Assembly (NCBI RefSeq): GCF_000758685.1
Contig: NZ_CP009286.1
Span: 1,270,501 to 1,334,500, forward strand
DNA from: Paenibacillus stellifer
GTDB taxonomy: Bacteria; Bacillota; Bacilli; Paenibacillales; Paenibacillaceae
Direction: 5' to 3'
DNA: 64,000 nucleotides
The position numbers were made by a program, and so were the translations under genes. The notes below the pieces were generated by a model. That model did no database searches. It had not been told where the DNA came from and saw only the letters and a list, made by a program, of their open reading frames with translations. Positions 19,320-27,528 of the stretch are shown here, piece by piece (position 1 is the first letter of the stretch; each line of letters opens with the position of its first letter).

Positions 19320-20601
19320 GCAATAAGTCCCCTCTCATTTGGTAGATTTCTCTCAGCTCATTTACCCACTCGGCCACCTCAGGCATTTGCCCCCATTGTT
19401 CCTGCAACTGTTCTGTGCGGAATAGCGTTTCGGAGGACGGAGCTTGTTTGGTATGAAGCACGGAGGTTAGCATATCAAGCGCTTGCCGTATATCTTCTCC
19501 TTCAGGCTGCCTTCCTTCGGATTCAAGCTGCATAAGTCTTGATTTGACGGCTTGATAGGGGCGAATGACGCCAACTTCATACAGAGAAGTATCGAATTCA
19601 CGGTTCTTGATGCTTACGGCAATGGCAAGGGTCTTGCTGATAAGGCCGAAGGGGGTATATCGTCCAAGCTCTGTTCTCATGCTCTCCAGGCTATCGGTAT
19701 TGTCATAGGCAAAGGAAGGTCTGGAGGTTACTTTTCTCGCCAGGTTGCGCAATACAGATTTGGGCCCGAGCTCCATGAACACTACTTGTTCCTCTTGCAA
19801 CATGTGCGACATGTTGTCTGTCCAACGGACCGGTTCGGTAAGCTGTCGTACCAGATTGTGTACAATTGAATCAGCATCTCCGTGCGGCAGTCCTGTCACG
19901 TTGGAGAGGACAGGGAAGACTGGGGAATGCAGTGGGATATTGCTAATAACTTGCATAAACCGGTCAACGATCGATGACATCAAGGAGCAATGAAAGGCGG
20001 CGCTAACGTTCAGGCGTGTTGTTTTAACATTAGGGAACATGCCGGTGACCCGGTCGTTTAGCTGTTCAATGGCAATTCGATTGCCACTGACAGTGAATTG
20101 ATCTGGAGCGTTAAAGCAACTGATCGTTGCTGTAAGTCCTGTTTGGTCACTGATGATACGGCATGCTTCTTCTATTGATGAAAGTTCGGCTTGCGAGATA
20201 GCCAGCATGGCGCCATCACCCAAGGTGTTGGCTTCATCCATCAGAAGCCCGCGTTGCCGGACCAGGTTGACCGCATCGGAGAAGGAAAAGACCTCCGCGA
20301 CAGTAAGCGCCGAGAACTCTCCCAAGGAATGGCCGGCTGCAACAGAAGGAGTTAAGCCGAATTCTTGCCGGAAAACCCGGTAGGCCGCGACACTCATGGT
20401 CAGTATTGCCGGTTGAGCCTGGGCCGTATTTGTAAGTACGGCGTCGGGACCTTCGAGACACTGCTTCGGAAGGTCGTAACCGAGTACATCGCTTGCTTCT
20501 TCAAACGTCTGCCGTGCAACGGCATAATTATCTATCAGTCCCTTTCCCATTCCAACGTATTGCGAGCCTTGTCCTGGAAATAACAATGCGATTTTACTCA
20601 T
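19312..20601 (-). CDS. Free-standing malonyl acyltransferase (trans-AT)
   Basis: 429 residues. The N-terminal 280 residues are a FabD-type acyltransferase: LFPGQGSQYVGMG, the nucleophile elbow GHSLGE (Ser about 92), and AAFHC near 203, close to the HAFH motif of malonyl-specific enzymes. About 120 further residues of unknown role follow, helical in appearance. It overlaps the neighbours by 8 bp on each side, so it is translationally coupled. Both ketosynthase proteins lack an internal acyltransferase, so this enzyme should load malonyl groups on their carrier domains in trans. Confidence 0.95.
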   Translation of the reverse strand: MSKIALLFPGQGSQYVGMGKGLIDNYAVARQTFEEASDVLGYDLPKQCLEGPDAVLTNTAQAQPAILTMSVAAYRVFRQEFGLTPSVAAGHSLGEFSALTVAEVFSFSDAVNLVRQRGLLMDEANTLGDGAMLAISQAELSSIEEACRIISDQTGLTATISCFNAPDQFTVSGNRIAIEQLNDRVTGMFPNVKTTRLNVSAAFHCSLMSSIVDRFMQVISNIPLHSPVFPVLSNVTGLPHGDADSIVHNLVRQLTEPVRWTDNMSHMLQEEQVVFMELGPKSVLRNLARKVTSRPSFAYDNTDSLESMRTELGRYTPFGLISKTLAIAVSIKNREFDTSLYEVGVIRPYQAVKSRLMQLESEGRQPEGEDIRQALDMLTSVLHTKQAPSSETLFRTEQLQEQWGQMPEVAEWVNELREIYQMRGDLLHA

Positions 20602-23600
20602 GATTCAACACCTCTTGGCCTATTTGTTGAGTTACCCATTGTAATGAATTCATATAGAGTTCCGCAAAACGTTTGCTTGTTTCCTGACTGACTTTTCTTG
20701 GGTTGAATTCCATTTGAAGCACCAAATTGGCTCCTTCGCTAACGGTAAGCATCAAATCAAAATGATGAGCCAGGGCATGCGTGGCCGAAGTCGGATGATG
20801 AACAAGAATGGCGGCAAGCTCTTGATCCGACCGGATCGGCACAATGCCTTCGAGGTCTTTGACCTGATAACCAACATAACGGTTCTCCATGTTCGTTACC
20901 GCCTGAAGCAGACCGGATGTGGAGCGTATTTCATGTAAGCCGAGCTCTACCGGGTAAATGAAGGAGCCTTGAAGAATCTGCAATCCATAGCTTTGATGCT
21001 CGCCTGCGATACGGACCAGTGACATTACGAATGCCGAGCGGAGCAGCGAATCCTTCGAGATGCCGACGCCCTTTTTGCCGAAATCCAAATCATTCATGGC
21101 TGCATTGTTCACAACCACATTAGTTCTCTTATATTCCTGCCAACCCGCAGACTGTGTACGGGAAGAATGGGGCCAGGGAACGGTCTTCCAGACCAACCTA
21201 TTTTTCTCACCATTCTGGCGTGATTCAATCAGTTCGGCTAGCCGGGCAACGGTCGGGTTGTTAAATATATCCACCACTCGTATGAGGGAAGGATAAATAA
21301 ATTCAATCTCCGCCTGCATTTTGATGACCAATAGAGAGGTGCCGCCGATGTCAAAAAAATTGCTGTGAATACTGATCGTCTCTATATTAAGCAGCCGCTG
21401 CCAGATTGCCTCGATGTGCTGCTCGGTCGGGTTCCGTGAAGATTGGACCACAGTGCTATCAACACCCTCTGGTTCAGGCAGGCTTTTGGCGTCCAGTTTG
21501 CCTTGGGGGGTCAGGGGAAGCCGGTCCAGCTGACAGTAGGAAGTCGGAACCATATAAGATGGCAGGTAAGAATTCAATGCATTCTTGAGGGAATGAATCG
21601 ACACAGGCTGGTCGGCAACCACATAGGCGGCAAGCTCAGCCTGTCCATTGGGAAGATCGCGTTTGATAACGGCGCATTCCCGTACATAAGGAATCCGGAG
21701 AAGTGCCGACTCGACCTCCTGAAGCTCAATCCGGTATCCGCGGAGCTTGATCTGGTTGTCCGCACGGCCGAGGTAGAGCAATTCTCCATCCGGAAGCCAG
21801 CGGACAAGATCGCCTGACCGATAGAGCAAGCGTCCGGGGCGATAGGGGTTTTCAATGAAGGCTGCCCCGGTCAGGTCAGGACGGTTAAGATACCCATGAC
21901 TGACTCCGGCTCCTCCTATATACAGTTCGCCGTTCACCCCCTCCGGTACAAGCTGCAATTCTTGATCCAGGACGTATAATTCGCTGTTAGGCACTGCTCT
22001 GCCAATCGGGATTGCCCCCTGACCGGCTATAAGCTTGTCGATCTGATATCCCGTAGCCAGAACGGTTGTTTCCGTAGGTCCGTATAGATTGAACAATCGC
22101 CCAGGTCCCAACGCCTCCAGAGCTTTTTGAACATGCGGGAGAGAAGCCCGTTCGCCTCCGAACATGATCGTCCGCAAATTCTTAAGTGCATCCAGCCGAT
22201 ACTCCACCATGGTATTAAAGAGCTGGGTCGTCATAAAGGCGGTAGTGACATCAAGGGACAGCAGGGAAGCGAACTCGGTAGGGTCCAGTATTTGCTCTTT
22301 TTTAGTAATCAGCAGGGACGCCCCGTTCAGCAGTGAACCAAACAAGTCGATAATCGAGCCGTCAAAGACCGTGTTGGATACCTGGATCAAACGGTCTTGC
22401 GAAGTGATCTCTACTCCGGCAAAGGGGATGCTGAATAGACGTGCGACATTTGCATGCGAGACTAAGGTTCCCTTGGGTTTGCCCGTTGTACCGGAAGTGT
22501 AGATCAGATAGGCGATGTCGGAAGGCGTATGAGTCCGTTCCGGATTCGCGGCTGGTGCATCATGCATTTTGCCTTGTTCGTTATCCATAATTATCAGTTG
22601 GGTACATTGTTTCAGTAAGTCGTGAATAGACGACCCAAATGGCACAAGACGAGCTTGACTGAGAATGACCCCGATTGAGGCATCCGATACAATATGATGT
22701 ATCCGTTCCGCTGGAGCTTCAGAATCGAGAGGAACAAAGGCTGCCCCCACTTTTAATACGGCAAGCACTGCGATCACATAATCCATGCTGCGCTCGCACA
22801 ATATGCCAACATACGACCCCCGCGTAACTCCATATTCCAGAAGCTGGGAAGCCAGGCGATTTGAACGCCTATTCAAAGCCCCGTAGGTCAGAAGATCCCC
22901 GCTTGAACTGTCGATCAACGCGATCGAGTCGGGAGCATGGCCGGCCCGCAGCTCAAATAATTTATCGAGAGTGCTGTCTGGATAAGCAGCTGCAGACTCA
23001 ACAGCCCTGTCAAGCAGCCGGCATTCTTCTTGCTTGGTAAGCATATTAAGCCGCCCCAGCTTCTCGGTGGGGTTCTGAGTTATGGAGGATAATATGGCAA
23101 AGTAATGGCTCATCATCCGGTTGATGGTTTCCGGCCTGAACAACTCCGTTGAGTACTCAACATCGAATCTGAGACCGTCCGCCGATTCATAGGCTTCAAA
23201 GGTTAAGTCGAATTTGGCATGTCCGTTATGAACAGGCTGCGGAACAAGGCATACCGGACCTAACTTGATCTCTTCCAGACCGGCAGGTTGAAGCGAGAAC
23301 ATTACATCAAATAACGGATTTCGTCCCTGGTCATATCCGAGTCCAAGCTTATTGACCAGTTCGTCAAATGGATATCGTTGATGCTCGAAGGAACTAAGGA
23401 CTTGCTGCCGTACTTCCTGCAAGAAGCTGAGAAATGTCATTTTGTACTGTGGCTGGCAGCGTATCGCAATGGTATTCACGAACATGCCGATCATGCTCTC
23501 AATCTCAGCAAGCGGGCGTCCGGCTGTAACGGAACCAATTACCAGATCTTCTTTACCGCTCCAACGAGAAAGAGTAACCATTAGAGAAGCCAGGAGAATT

Positions 23601-26299
23601 ATGTACAGGGAAGAGTGATGCTCATAGGCTAAATCCTTCAGCTCCCGAACTCTCTCCTGGGATAATCGGAAGGGGAGAGAAGCGCCTGATCTCAGCTGTA
23701 AATTACTGCGGGGGCTGTCTGTTGGTAGATCCAATACAGGAATGCTTCCGCCGAAGGATTCAAGCCAATAAATCTCGCTCTCTGAATATGAGTCCTCTTG
23801 CCGAAGACGTGCTTGCCATTCGCTGAAATCGCGATACTGTCTTGAAGGAGTGGGCAATGTCTCCCCCTGATACAGCAGGGATAGCTCCTGGATAAACACC
23901 GCCATCGAGGTTCCATCGGTAACTATATGATGAAAGTCAATCAAGAACAGCATTGTACCGTCAGCAATTGCGGCAAGCTCCGCTCGTAGCAGAGGGGCTC
24001 TAGTCAAATCGAATGGACGGATAAATTGCCGGATTGCTTGCCGGGCATCTTGAACGTCCCTATTTACGACGAGCTGAAAGCCGGGATTGGATTCAATGCG
24101 TTGGACAGTATTTCCGTTCACCAAATGGAAGGAGGTGCGCAGGCTTTCGTGACGATGAATTAATTCGAGAAGCGCCTTCTCGAGACGGTCAGGATCGATT
24201 GCGCCTTCTACTTTCATGGCAAAAGGCAAATTGTATCGGGTATCTTCCGTAAGCTGCTGCAAAATGTATAAGCGACGCTGCGCCGGGGACATTGAATAGA
24301 AATCCTTGCTCTCCGCCGATATGAATGGCAAGATCTCGTTGTAGGGCAATGTGTCCAGCATATTAGCCAAGTCGCTCATAACGGGATTCAAGAATATGTC
24401 ACGAATCGTGATGCTCTTCTTCATTTCTCTTTGAATCCGTGCACTAAGCATTGCAGCCTTAAGCGATTGCCCTCCTATTTTGAAGAAGTGATCCGATAGA
24501 GAGACCGGTTCGTGACCCAGAACTTCCTGAACAAGACGAACCAGAATTCCCTCGGTTTCTGTGACTGGCTGTTCAATCACTCTTTCACGTTCTCTTGTGT
24601 GCAGCAGCTCATCCAATTCAGACTGGATGCTGTCAAAATCCCCATTTCGATACCTTTCAGCCATTTTGTAACGCTGGACTTTTCCGCTGGTTGTCTTCTC
24701 AATATGCCGAACGGGCAGAACGGATTTAACGTCAAGACTCATTTTTTGATTAATATGCTGTTTAATATGCTGACTTAGCTCAGCGAAGGACTCGACAGAT
24801 TTTTTGTAATGGACAAACAGAATGATTTCTTCCTTCTGGCTGACTTCGGAGAACACGCCCACGGCGGCAACTTGAGTGATCTTTTCGAAAATGTCTTCCG
24901 CATGCCGCTCAATATCATGGGGATAAATGTTCTGTCCATTCACGAATATGATGTCTTTCGCCCGGCCGGTGATGATTAGCTCACCTTCATAAAAGGCTCC
25001 GATATCTCCTGTCTTTACCCAGTCTTCGCCTGCAAGCGCTGCTTTGGTTGCTTCCGGATTGTTATAGTAGCCTTGTGTGACATTGCGGCCTTTTATGTGA
25101 ATATGGCCGATATGCCCGTCAAGAAGCGGCTCGTTGTTCTCATTGCAAATTCGAACGGAAACATCACGAGCAGGCTTTCCGGTGCCCACTAATCCAATTC
25201 CGGATGTTTCTGCTGCTGCAAGACAAACCTGATCCCCGATGTTCAGATGTTTCCGGTCAATCAGAAAATGTCGTACCGGCCGGCCGGGAGGAGGTAAAGT
25301 GACTGCCAACGAGGCCTCTGCGAGCCCGTAAACCGGAAATATGCAGTTCGCGGAGAGTCCATGTGTGCGGAGTTTCGATGTAAATTCGACGATTAGCGGA
25401 TAAGAAATGGGTTCGGCTCCGTTAACGATGACACGTATGGAGGATAGATCCCAATCAATTCCTGCTCCCGTTTTGTAGAAATTAAGAAAGTACCGGTAGC
25501 CAAAGTTTGGTGAAACAGTAACGGTTGTACGATATTTGCTTGCCTTTTTGAGCCAAAGGAGAGGATGGCGGATAAACAGAGACGTTGGCATCAAATGCTG
25601 ATTGATTTGAGCTCTGACAGCTGTTAGATGACTGCCTATCAATCCCATATCATGTGTCAGCGGCAGCCATGAGATCAGAGAATCTTTGTCTGTTATTGAG
25701 ATGCCTTCTATTATGGCGGCTGTGTTGGAAATCAAATTGGCGTGCGTCAGTACAACTCCTTTCGGATCGCCTGTTGAGCCGGAAGAGAATTGGATAAAAG
25801 CGATTTGCTCCGGATTACAAGGCTGGATAACTCCCGGTTCGTACGTCACTGTGTTCAATGAGTCCAGCGAATAGAAGTGCGGCTCCATCTCCTCCAGAAG
25901 CTTGACCATTCCATGGTCACCCAAATATTTAGTTAACGATGCAATGGCCCAATCTTCACCAATCAGCGACGGAGAGGATAGCTTGTTCCAAATCTGCACG
26001 ATTTTATATCGGTGCTCGTCATTGTTCCCGATGCTAATCGGCACGGGGATGAATCCGCCAAGCAGCGAAGCCCAGTACATCGTGACAAAGGAACGGTTGT
26101 TCTCAATCTGAAACACCAACTCTTGGCCGGCATGAAGTCCCTTTCCTTGCAATTTTCCAAGTAAATCCAAAGCTTGACGATAAATTTCGGCATAGGTGAC
26201 AAAAGTCTCGCCTTGGTCCCCCTCTATAAAGTTGACCCCTGTTGAATGCTGTTTCATTGCGCCTTTCAGTACGTCGAGCAAGGTAACAGCGGACTCCAT
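20594..26299 (-). CDS. Loading synthetase: acyl-AMP ligase-ACP-C-A-PCP-partial C
   Basis: 1901 residues, first gene of the operon. An N-terminal acyl-AMP ligase (1-560; FSSGSTGDPKG near 171, YGLAEASLAVT near 324) resembles the loading ligases of PksJ/BaeJ and fatty acyl-AMP ligases. Carrier Ser about 612 (IGGQS). The condensation domain has HHIVTDG at 790-796. The adenylation domain (about 1112-1610) aligns with GrsA as D-G-I-F-M-G-L-V-L-K, nearest to aliphatic (Ile-like) codes, which is uncertain. Carrier Ser about 1655 (IGGTS). The last 170 residues look like the second half of a condensation domain without its active site. The ATG follows GAGGGGGG. Confidence 0.93.
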   Translation of the reverse strand: MESAVTLLDVLKGAMKQHSTGVNFIEGDQGETFVTYAEIYRQALDLLGKLQGKGLHAGQELVFQIENNRSFVTMYWASLLGGFIPVPISIGNNDEHRYKIVQIWNKLSSPSLIGEDWAIASLTKYLGDHGMVKLLEEMEPHFYSLDSLNTVTYEPGVIQPCNPEQIAFIQFSSGSTGDPKGVVLTHANLISNTAAIIEGISITDKDSLISWLPLTHDMGLIGSHLTAVRAQINQHLMPTSLFIRHPLLWLKKASKYRTTVTVSPNFGYRYFLNFYKTGAGIDWDLSSIRVIVNGAEPISYPLIVEFTSKLRTHGLSANCIFPVYGLAEASLAVTLPPPGRPVRHFLIDRKHLNIGDQVCLAAAETSGIGLVGTGKPARDVSVRICNENNEPLLDGHIGHIHIKGRNVTQGYYNNPEATKAALAGEDWVKTGDIGAFYEGELIITGRAKDIIFVNGQNIYPHDIERHAEDIFEKITQVAAVGVFSEVSQKEEIILFVHYKKSVESFAELSQHIKQHINQKMSLDVKSVLPVRHIEKTTSGKVQRYKMAERYRNGDFDSIQSELDELLHTRERERVIEQPVTETEGILVRLVQEVLGHEPVSLSDHFFKIGGQSLKAAMLSARIQREMKKSITIRDIFLNPVMSDLANMLDTLPYNEILPFISAESKDFYSMSPAQRRLYILQQLTEDTRYNLPFAMKVEGAIDPDRLEKALLELIHRHESLRTSFHLVNGNTVQRIESNPGFQLVVNRDVQDARQAIRQFIRPFDLTRAPLLRAELAAIADGTMLFLIDFHHIVTDGTSMAVFIQELSLLYQGETLPTPSRQYRDFSEWQARLRQEDSYSESEIYWLESFGGSIPVLDLPTDSPRSNLQLRSGASLPFRLSQERVRELKDLAYEHHSSLYIILLASLMVTLSRWSGKEDLVIGSVTAGRPLAEIESMIGMFVNTIAIRCQPQYKMTFLSFLQEVRQQVLSSFEHQRYPFDELVNKLGLGYDQGRNPLFDVMFSLQPAGLEEIKLGPVCLVPQPVHNGHAKFDLTFEAYESADGLRFDVEYSTELFRPETINRMMSHYFAILSSITQNPTEKLGRLNMLTKQEECRLLDRAVESAAAYPDSTLDKLFELRAGHAPDSIALIDSSSGDLLTYGALNRRSNRLASQLLEYGVTRGSYVGILCERSMDYVIAVLAVLKVGAAFVPLDSEAPAERIHHIVSDASIGVILSQARLVPFGSSIHDLLKQCTQLIIMDNEQGKMHDAPAANPERTHTPSDIAYLIYTSGTTGKPKGTLVSHANVARLFSIPFAGVEITSQDRLIQVSNTVFDGSIIDLFGSLLNGASLLITKKEQILDPTEFASLLSLDVTTAFMTTQLFNTMVEYRLDALKNLRTIMFGGERASLPHVQKALEALGPGRLFNLYGPTETTVLATGYQIDKLIAGQGAIPIGRAVPNSELYVLDQELQLVPEGVNGELYIGGAGVSHGYLNRPDLTGAAFIENPYRPGRLLYRSGDLVRWLPDGELLYLGRADNQIKLRGYRIELQEVESALLRIPYVRECAVIKRDLPNGQAELAAYVVADQPVSIHSLKNALNSYLPSYMVPTSYCQLDRLPLTPQGKLDAKSLPEPEGVDSTVVQSSRNPTEQHIEAIWQRLLNIETISIHSNFFDIGGTSLLVIKMQAEIEFIYPSLIRVVDIFNNPTVARLAELIESRQNGEKNRLVWKTVPWPHSSRTQSAGWQEYKRTNVVVNNAAMNDLDFGKKGVGISKDSLLRSAFVMSLVRIAGEHQSYGLQILQGSFIYPVELGLHEIRSTSGLLQAVTNMENRYVGYQVKDLEGIVPIRSDQELAAILVHHPTSATHALAHHFDLMLTVSEGANLVLQMEFNPRKVSQETSKRFAELYMNSLQWVTQQIGQEVLNHE

Positions 26300-26339
26300 T
26301 TATAGTTCCCCCCTCTTTAATAATTCCACGATATTCCAT

Positions 26340-26345
26340 ATTGTA
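26340..26345 (-). promoter_or_regulatory. Candidate -10 element of the NRPS/PKS operon
   Basis: On the minus strand TACAAT (5 of 6 to consensus) lies about 40 bp before the start codon, with no good -35 at 17 bp (TACTAT). A weak -35 is expected for an activator-dependent promoter. Two ComA-box-like sites then lie about 75 and 95 bp upstream of the inferred start point. Confidence 0.35.
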
Positions 26346-26401
26346 AATTAGGGAGCAGTTTGATAGTAACGTAATGATTTTTGCAGTTACCGTATATTTA
26401 A

Positions 26402-26437
26402 TTGCGGTGACCACAATCTTTATTGTGTACACCGCAT
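26402..26437. promoter_or_regulatory. Inverted pair of ComA-box-like sites in a hairpin, upstream of the NRPS/PKS operon
   Basis: TTGCGG-TGAC-CACAAT (26402-26417) and ATTGTG-TACA-CCGCAT (26422-26437) are near mirror images. Each has one half matching the ComA box TTGCGG-N4-CCGCAA and one poor half. The two together fold as a hairpin (GCGGTG with CACCGC, then CACAAT with ATTGTG), followed on the plus strand by seven T. It could be an operator, a plus-strand terminator, or both. Confidence 0.45.
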
Positions 26438-26526
26438 TTTTTTATTAAAGAATTCGGTTCACGAATAATCGGGGATTTCGCCGGGAACCATGCATTTTTC
26501 CACTCATACTCAAGGTTCGATCAACT

Positions 26527-26573
26527 TTGCGGGGAACCGCATTGATCCCCCAAGGCATTGTGATATACCGCAA
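26527..26573. promoter_or_regulatory. Two ComA-box-like sites upstream of tetR-RND
   Basis: TTGCGG-GGAA-CCGCAT (26527-26542) matches the ComA box TTGCGG-N4-CCGCAA at 11 of 12 positions. TTGTGA-TATA-CCGCAA (26558-26573) matches at 10 of 12. Their centres are 31 bp apart, about three helical turns. They lie about 85 and 115 bp upstream of the inferred tetR-RND start point. Confidence 0.55.
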
Positions 26574-26590
26574 TGTCTTGGGGGATCAAT
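26541..26590. repeat. Large inverted repeat (20-bp stem)
   Basis: The arm ATTGATCCCCCAAG (26541-26554) pairs with CTTGGGGGATCAAT (26577-26590), then one G-T pair and CATTG with CAATG, closing a 10-base loop. GCATTTTT follows on the plus strand. The loop and inner arms contain the second ComA-like site. It may be an operator for the adjacent TetR protein or a leader hairpin. Confidence 0.7.
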
Positions 26591-26612
26591 GCATTTTTCT
26601 GGAAAAATATTG

Positions 26613-26642
26613 TTGAATATCCAGAGAGCCTTTTGTTATATT
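26613..26642 (+). promoter_or_regulatory. Candidate promoter of tetR-RND
   Basis: TTGAAT (26613-26618), an 18-bp spacer, and TATATT (26637-26642), 76 bp before ATG 26718. Confidence 0.45.
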
Positions 26643-26717
26643 ACCCATGAAAAATCCGGATACCGGATAGTATCGAAATATGAGAAATTCCAGCGTCTCA
26701 GCAGAAGGAGTGTTGCC

Positions 26718-27521
26718 ATGATCAACAGACCGGAGAGATCAAGACTAAGAATTTACAATGCGATCCAGGCACTGACCGCCAGTAAAAATCCCGAGGACAT
26801 TACGTTATCGGACATCGCCCGGGTCTCCGGCTTAAGCTGGCCTACGATCCGGCGGCATGTAGGGGGCCGGGAAGCTGTAAAGAGCATTGCCCGAGACGGC
26901 TTCCGGTTTATGGAGTCCGAAGTGCCGGATACCAGGACACGGATTCTGCAAGCAGCATCCAATGTGTTCTCGAAGCATGGGTACTCCGGCACCTCACTTG
27001 AGCATATAGCGGCCGAAGTCGGGATGACCAAGGGGGCGGTGTATTCCAATTTCAAGAACAAAAGCGAACTGTACCTCACCTTATTGGAGCAGAACATTCA
27101 TGCCCGGGTACTGGAACTGCCAGATTCGATTTGGAAGCATCTGAAGGAGACAACACCTGAAGAAAGCGTAGTGCTTTTTTTCCAATCTCAGGTTGTACAC
27201 AGGCTTGGAGATCAGGAGGGCAACCGTCTTTTTTTTGACTTTGTCTCCAACGCCCGCGATCCGTCTGTACAGAATCAATTATCGACCCTGTACCGAGGCG
27301 GATATAAGCAGATCCAGAAGCTGATTGAGAATTTGCAGCATGAGCAGATCATAAGCAGGGAATACAATGCCTTTGAGTTGTCTGTTTTTTTCGTTGCAAT
27401 TCTTGACGGATTAATGATTTCCTGGTTGGTTGATCCGGAAGGGATTGATATGGATAACCTGGCACAAGCGTTTGCCCGTATAGTCTGGAATGGTTTGCAG
27501 AGATATAACAAGGAGGAGTAA
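26718..27521 (+). CDS. TetR-family regulator with two N-terminal helix-turn-helix segments
   Basis: About 267 residues. A first TetR-like HTH segment (residues about 5-60: ITLSDIARVSGLSWPTIRRHV) is followed by a canonical one (about 72-120: GTSLEHIAAEVGMTKGAVYSNFKNKSELY) and a helical effector domain. Two HTH segments in one TetR protein are unusual. ATG 26718 follows AGAAGGAG; the open frame runs back to 26490 but has no better start. It directly precedes a SwrC-like pump, the same order as yerO-yerP(swrC) in Bacillus subtilis, so repression of the pump and perhaps of the divergent synthetase operon is likely. Confidence 0.85.
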   Translation: MINRPERSRLRIYNAIQALTASKNPEDITLSDIARVSGLSWPTIRRHVGGREAVKSIARDGFRFMESEVPDTRTRILQAASNVFSKHGYSGTSLEHIAAEVGMTKGAVYSNFKNKSELYLTLLEQNIHARVLELPDSIWKHLKETTPEESVVLFFQSQVVHRLGDQEGNRLFFDFVSNARDPSVQNQLSTLYRGGYKQIQKLIENLQHEQIISREYNAFELSVFFVAILDGLMISWLVDPEGIDMDNLAQAFARIVWNGLQRYNKEE

Positions 27522-27528
27522 ATTGCCG

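Noticed and set aside
26490..26717. An N-terminal extension of the TetR protein
   Set aside because: It would cover both hairpins, the ComA-like sites and the promoter, and has no ribosome site. ATG 26718 has one.
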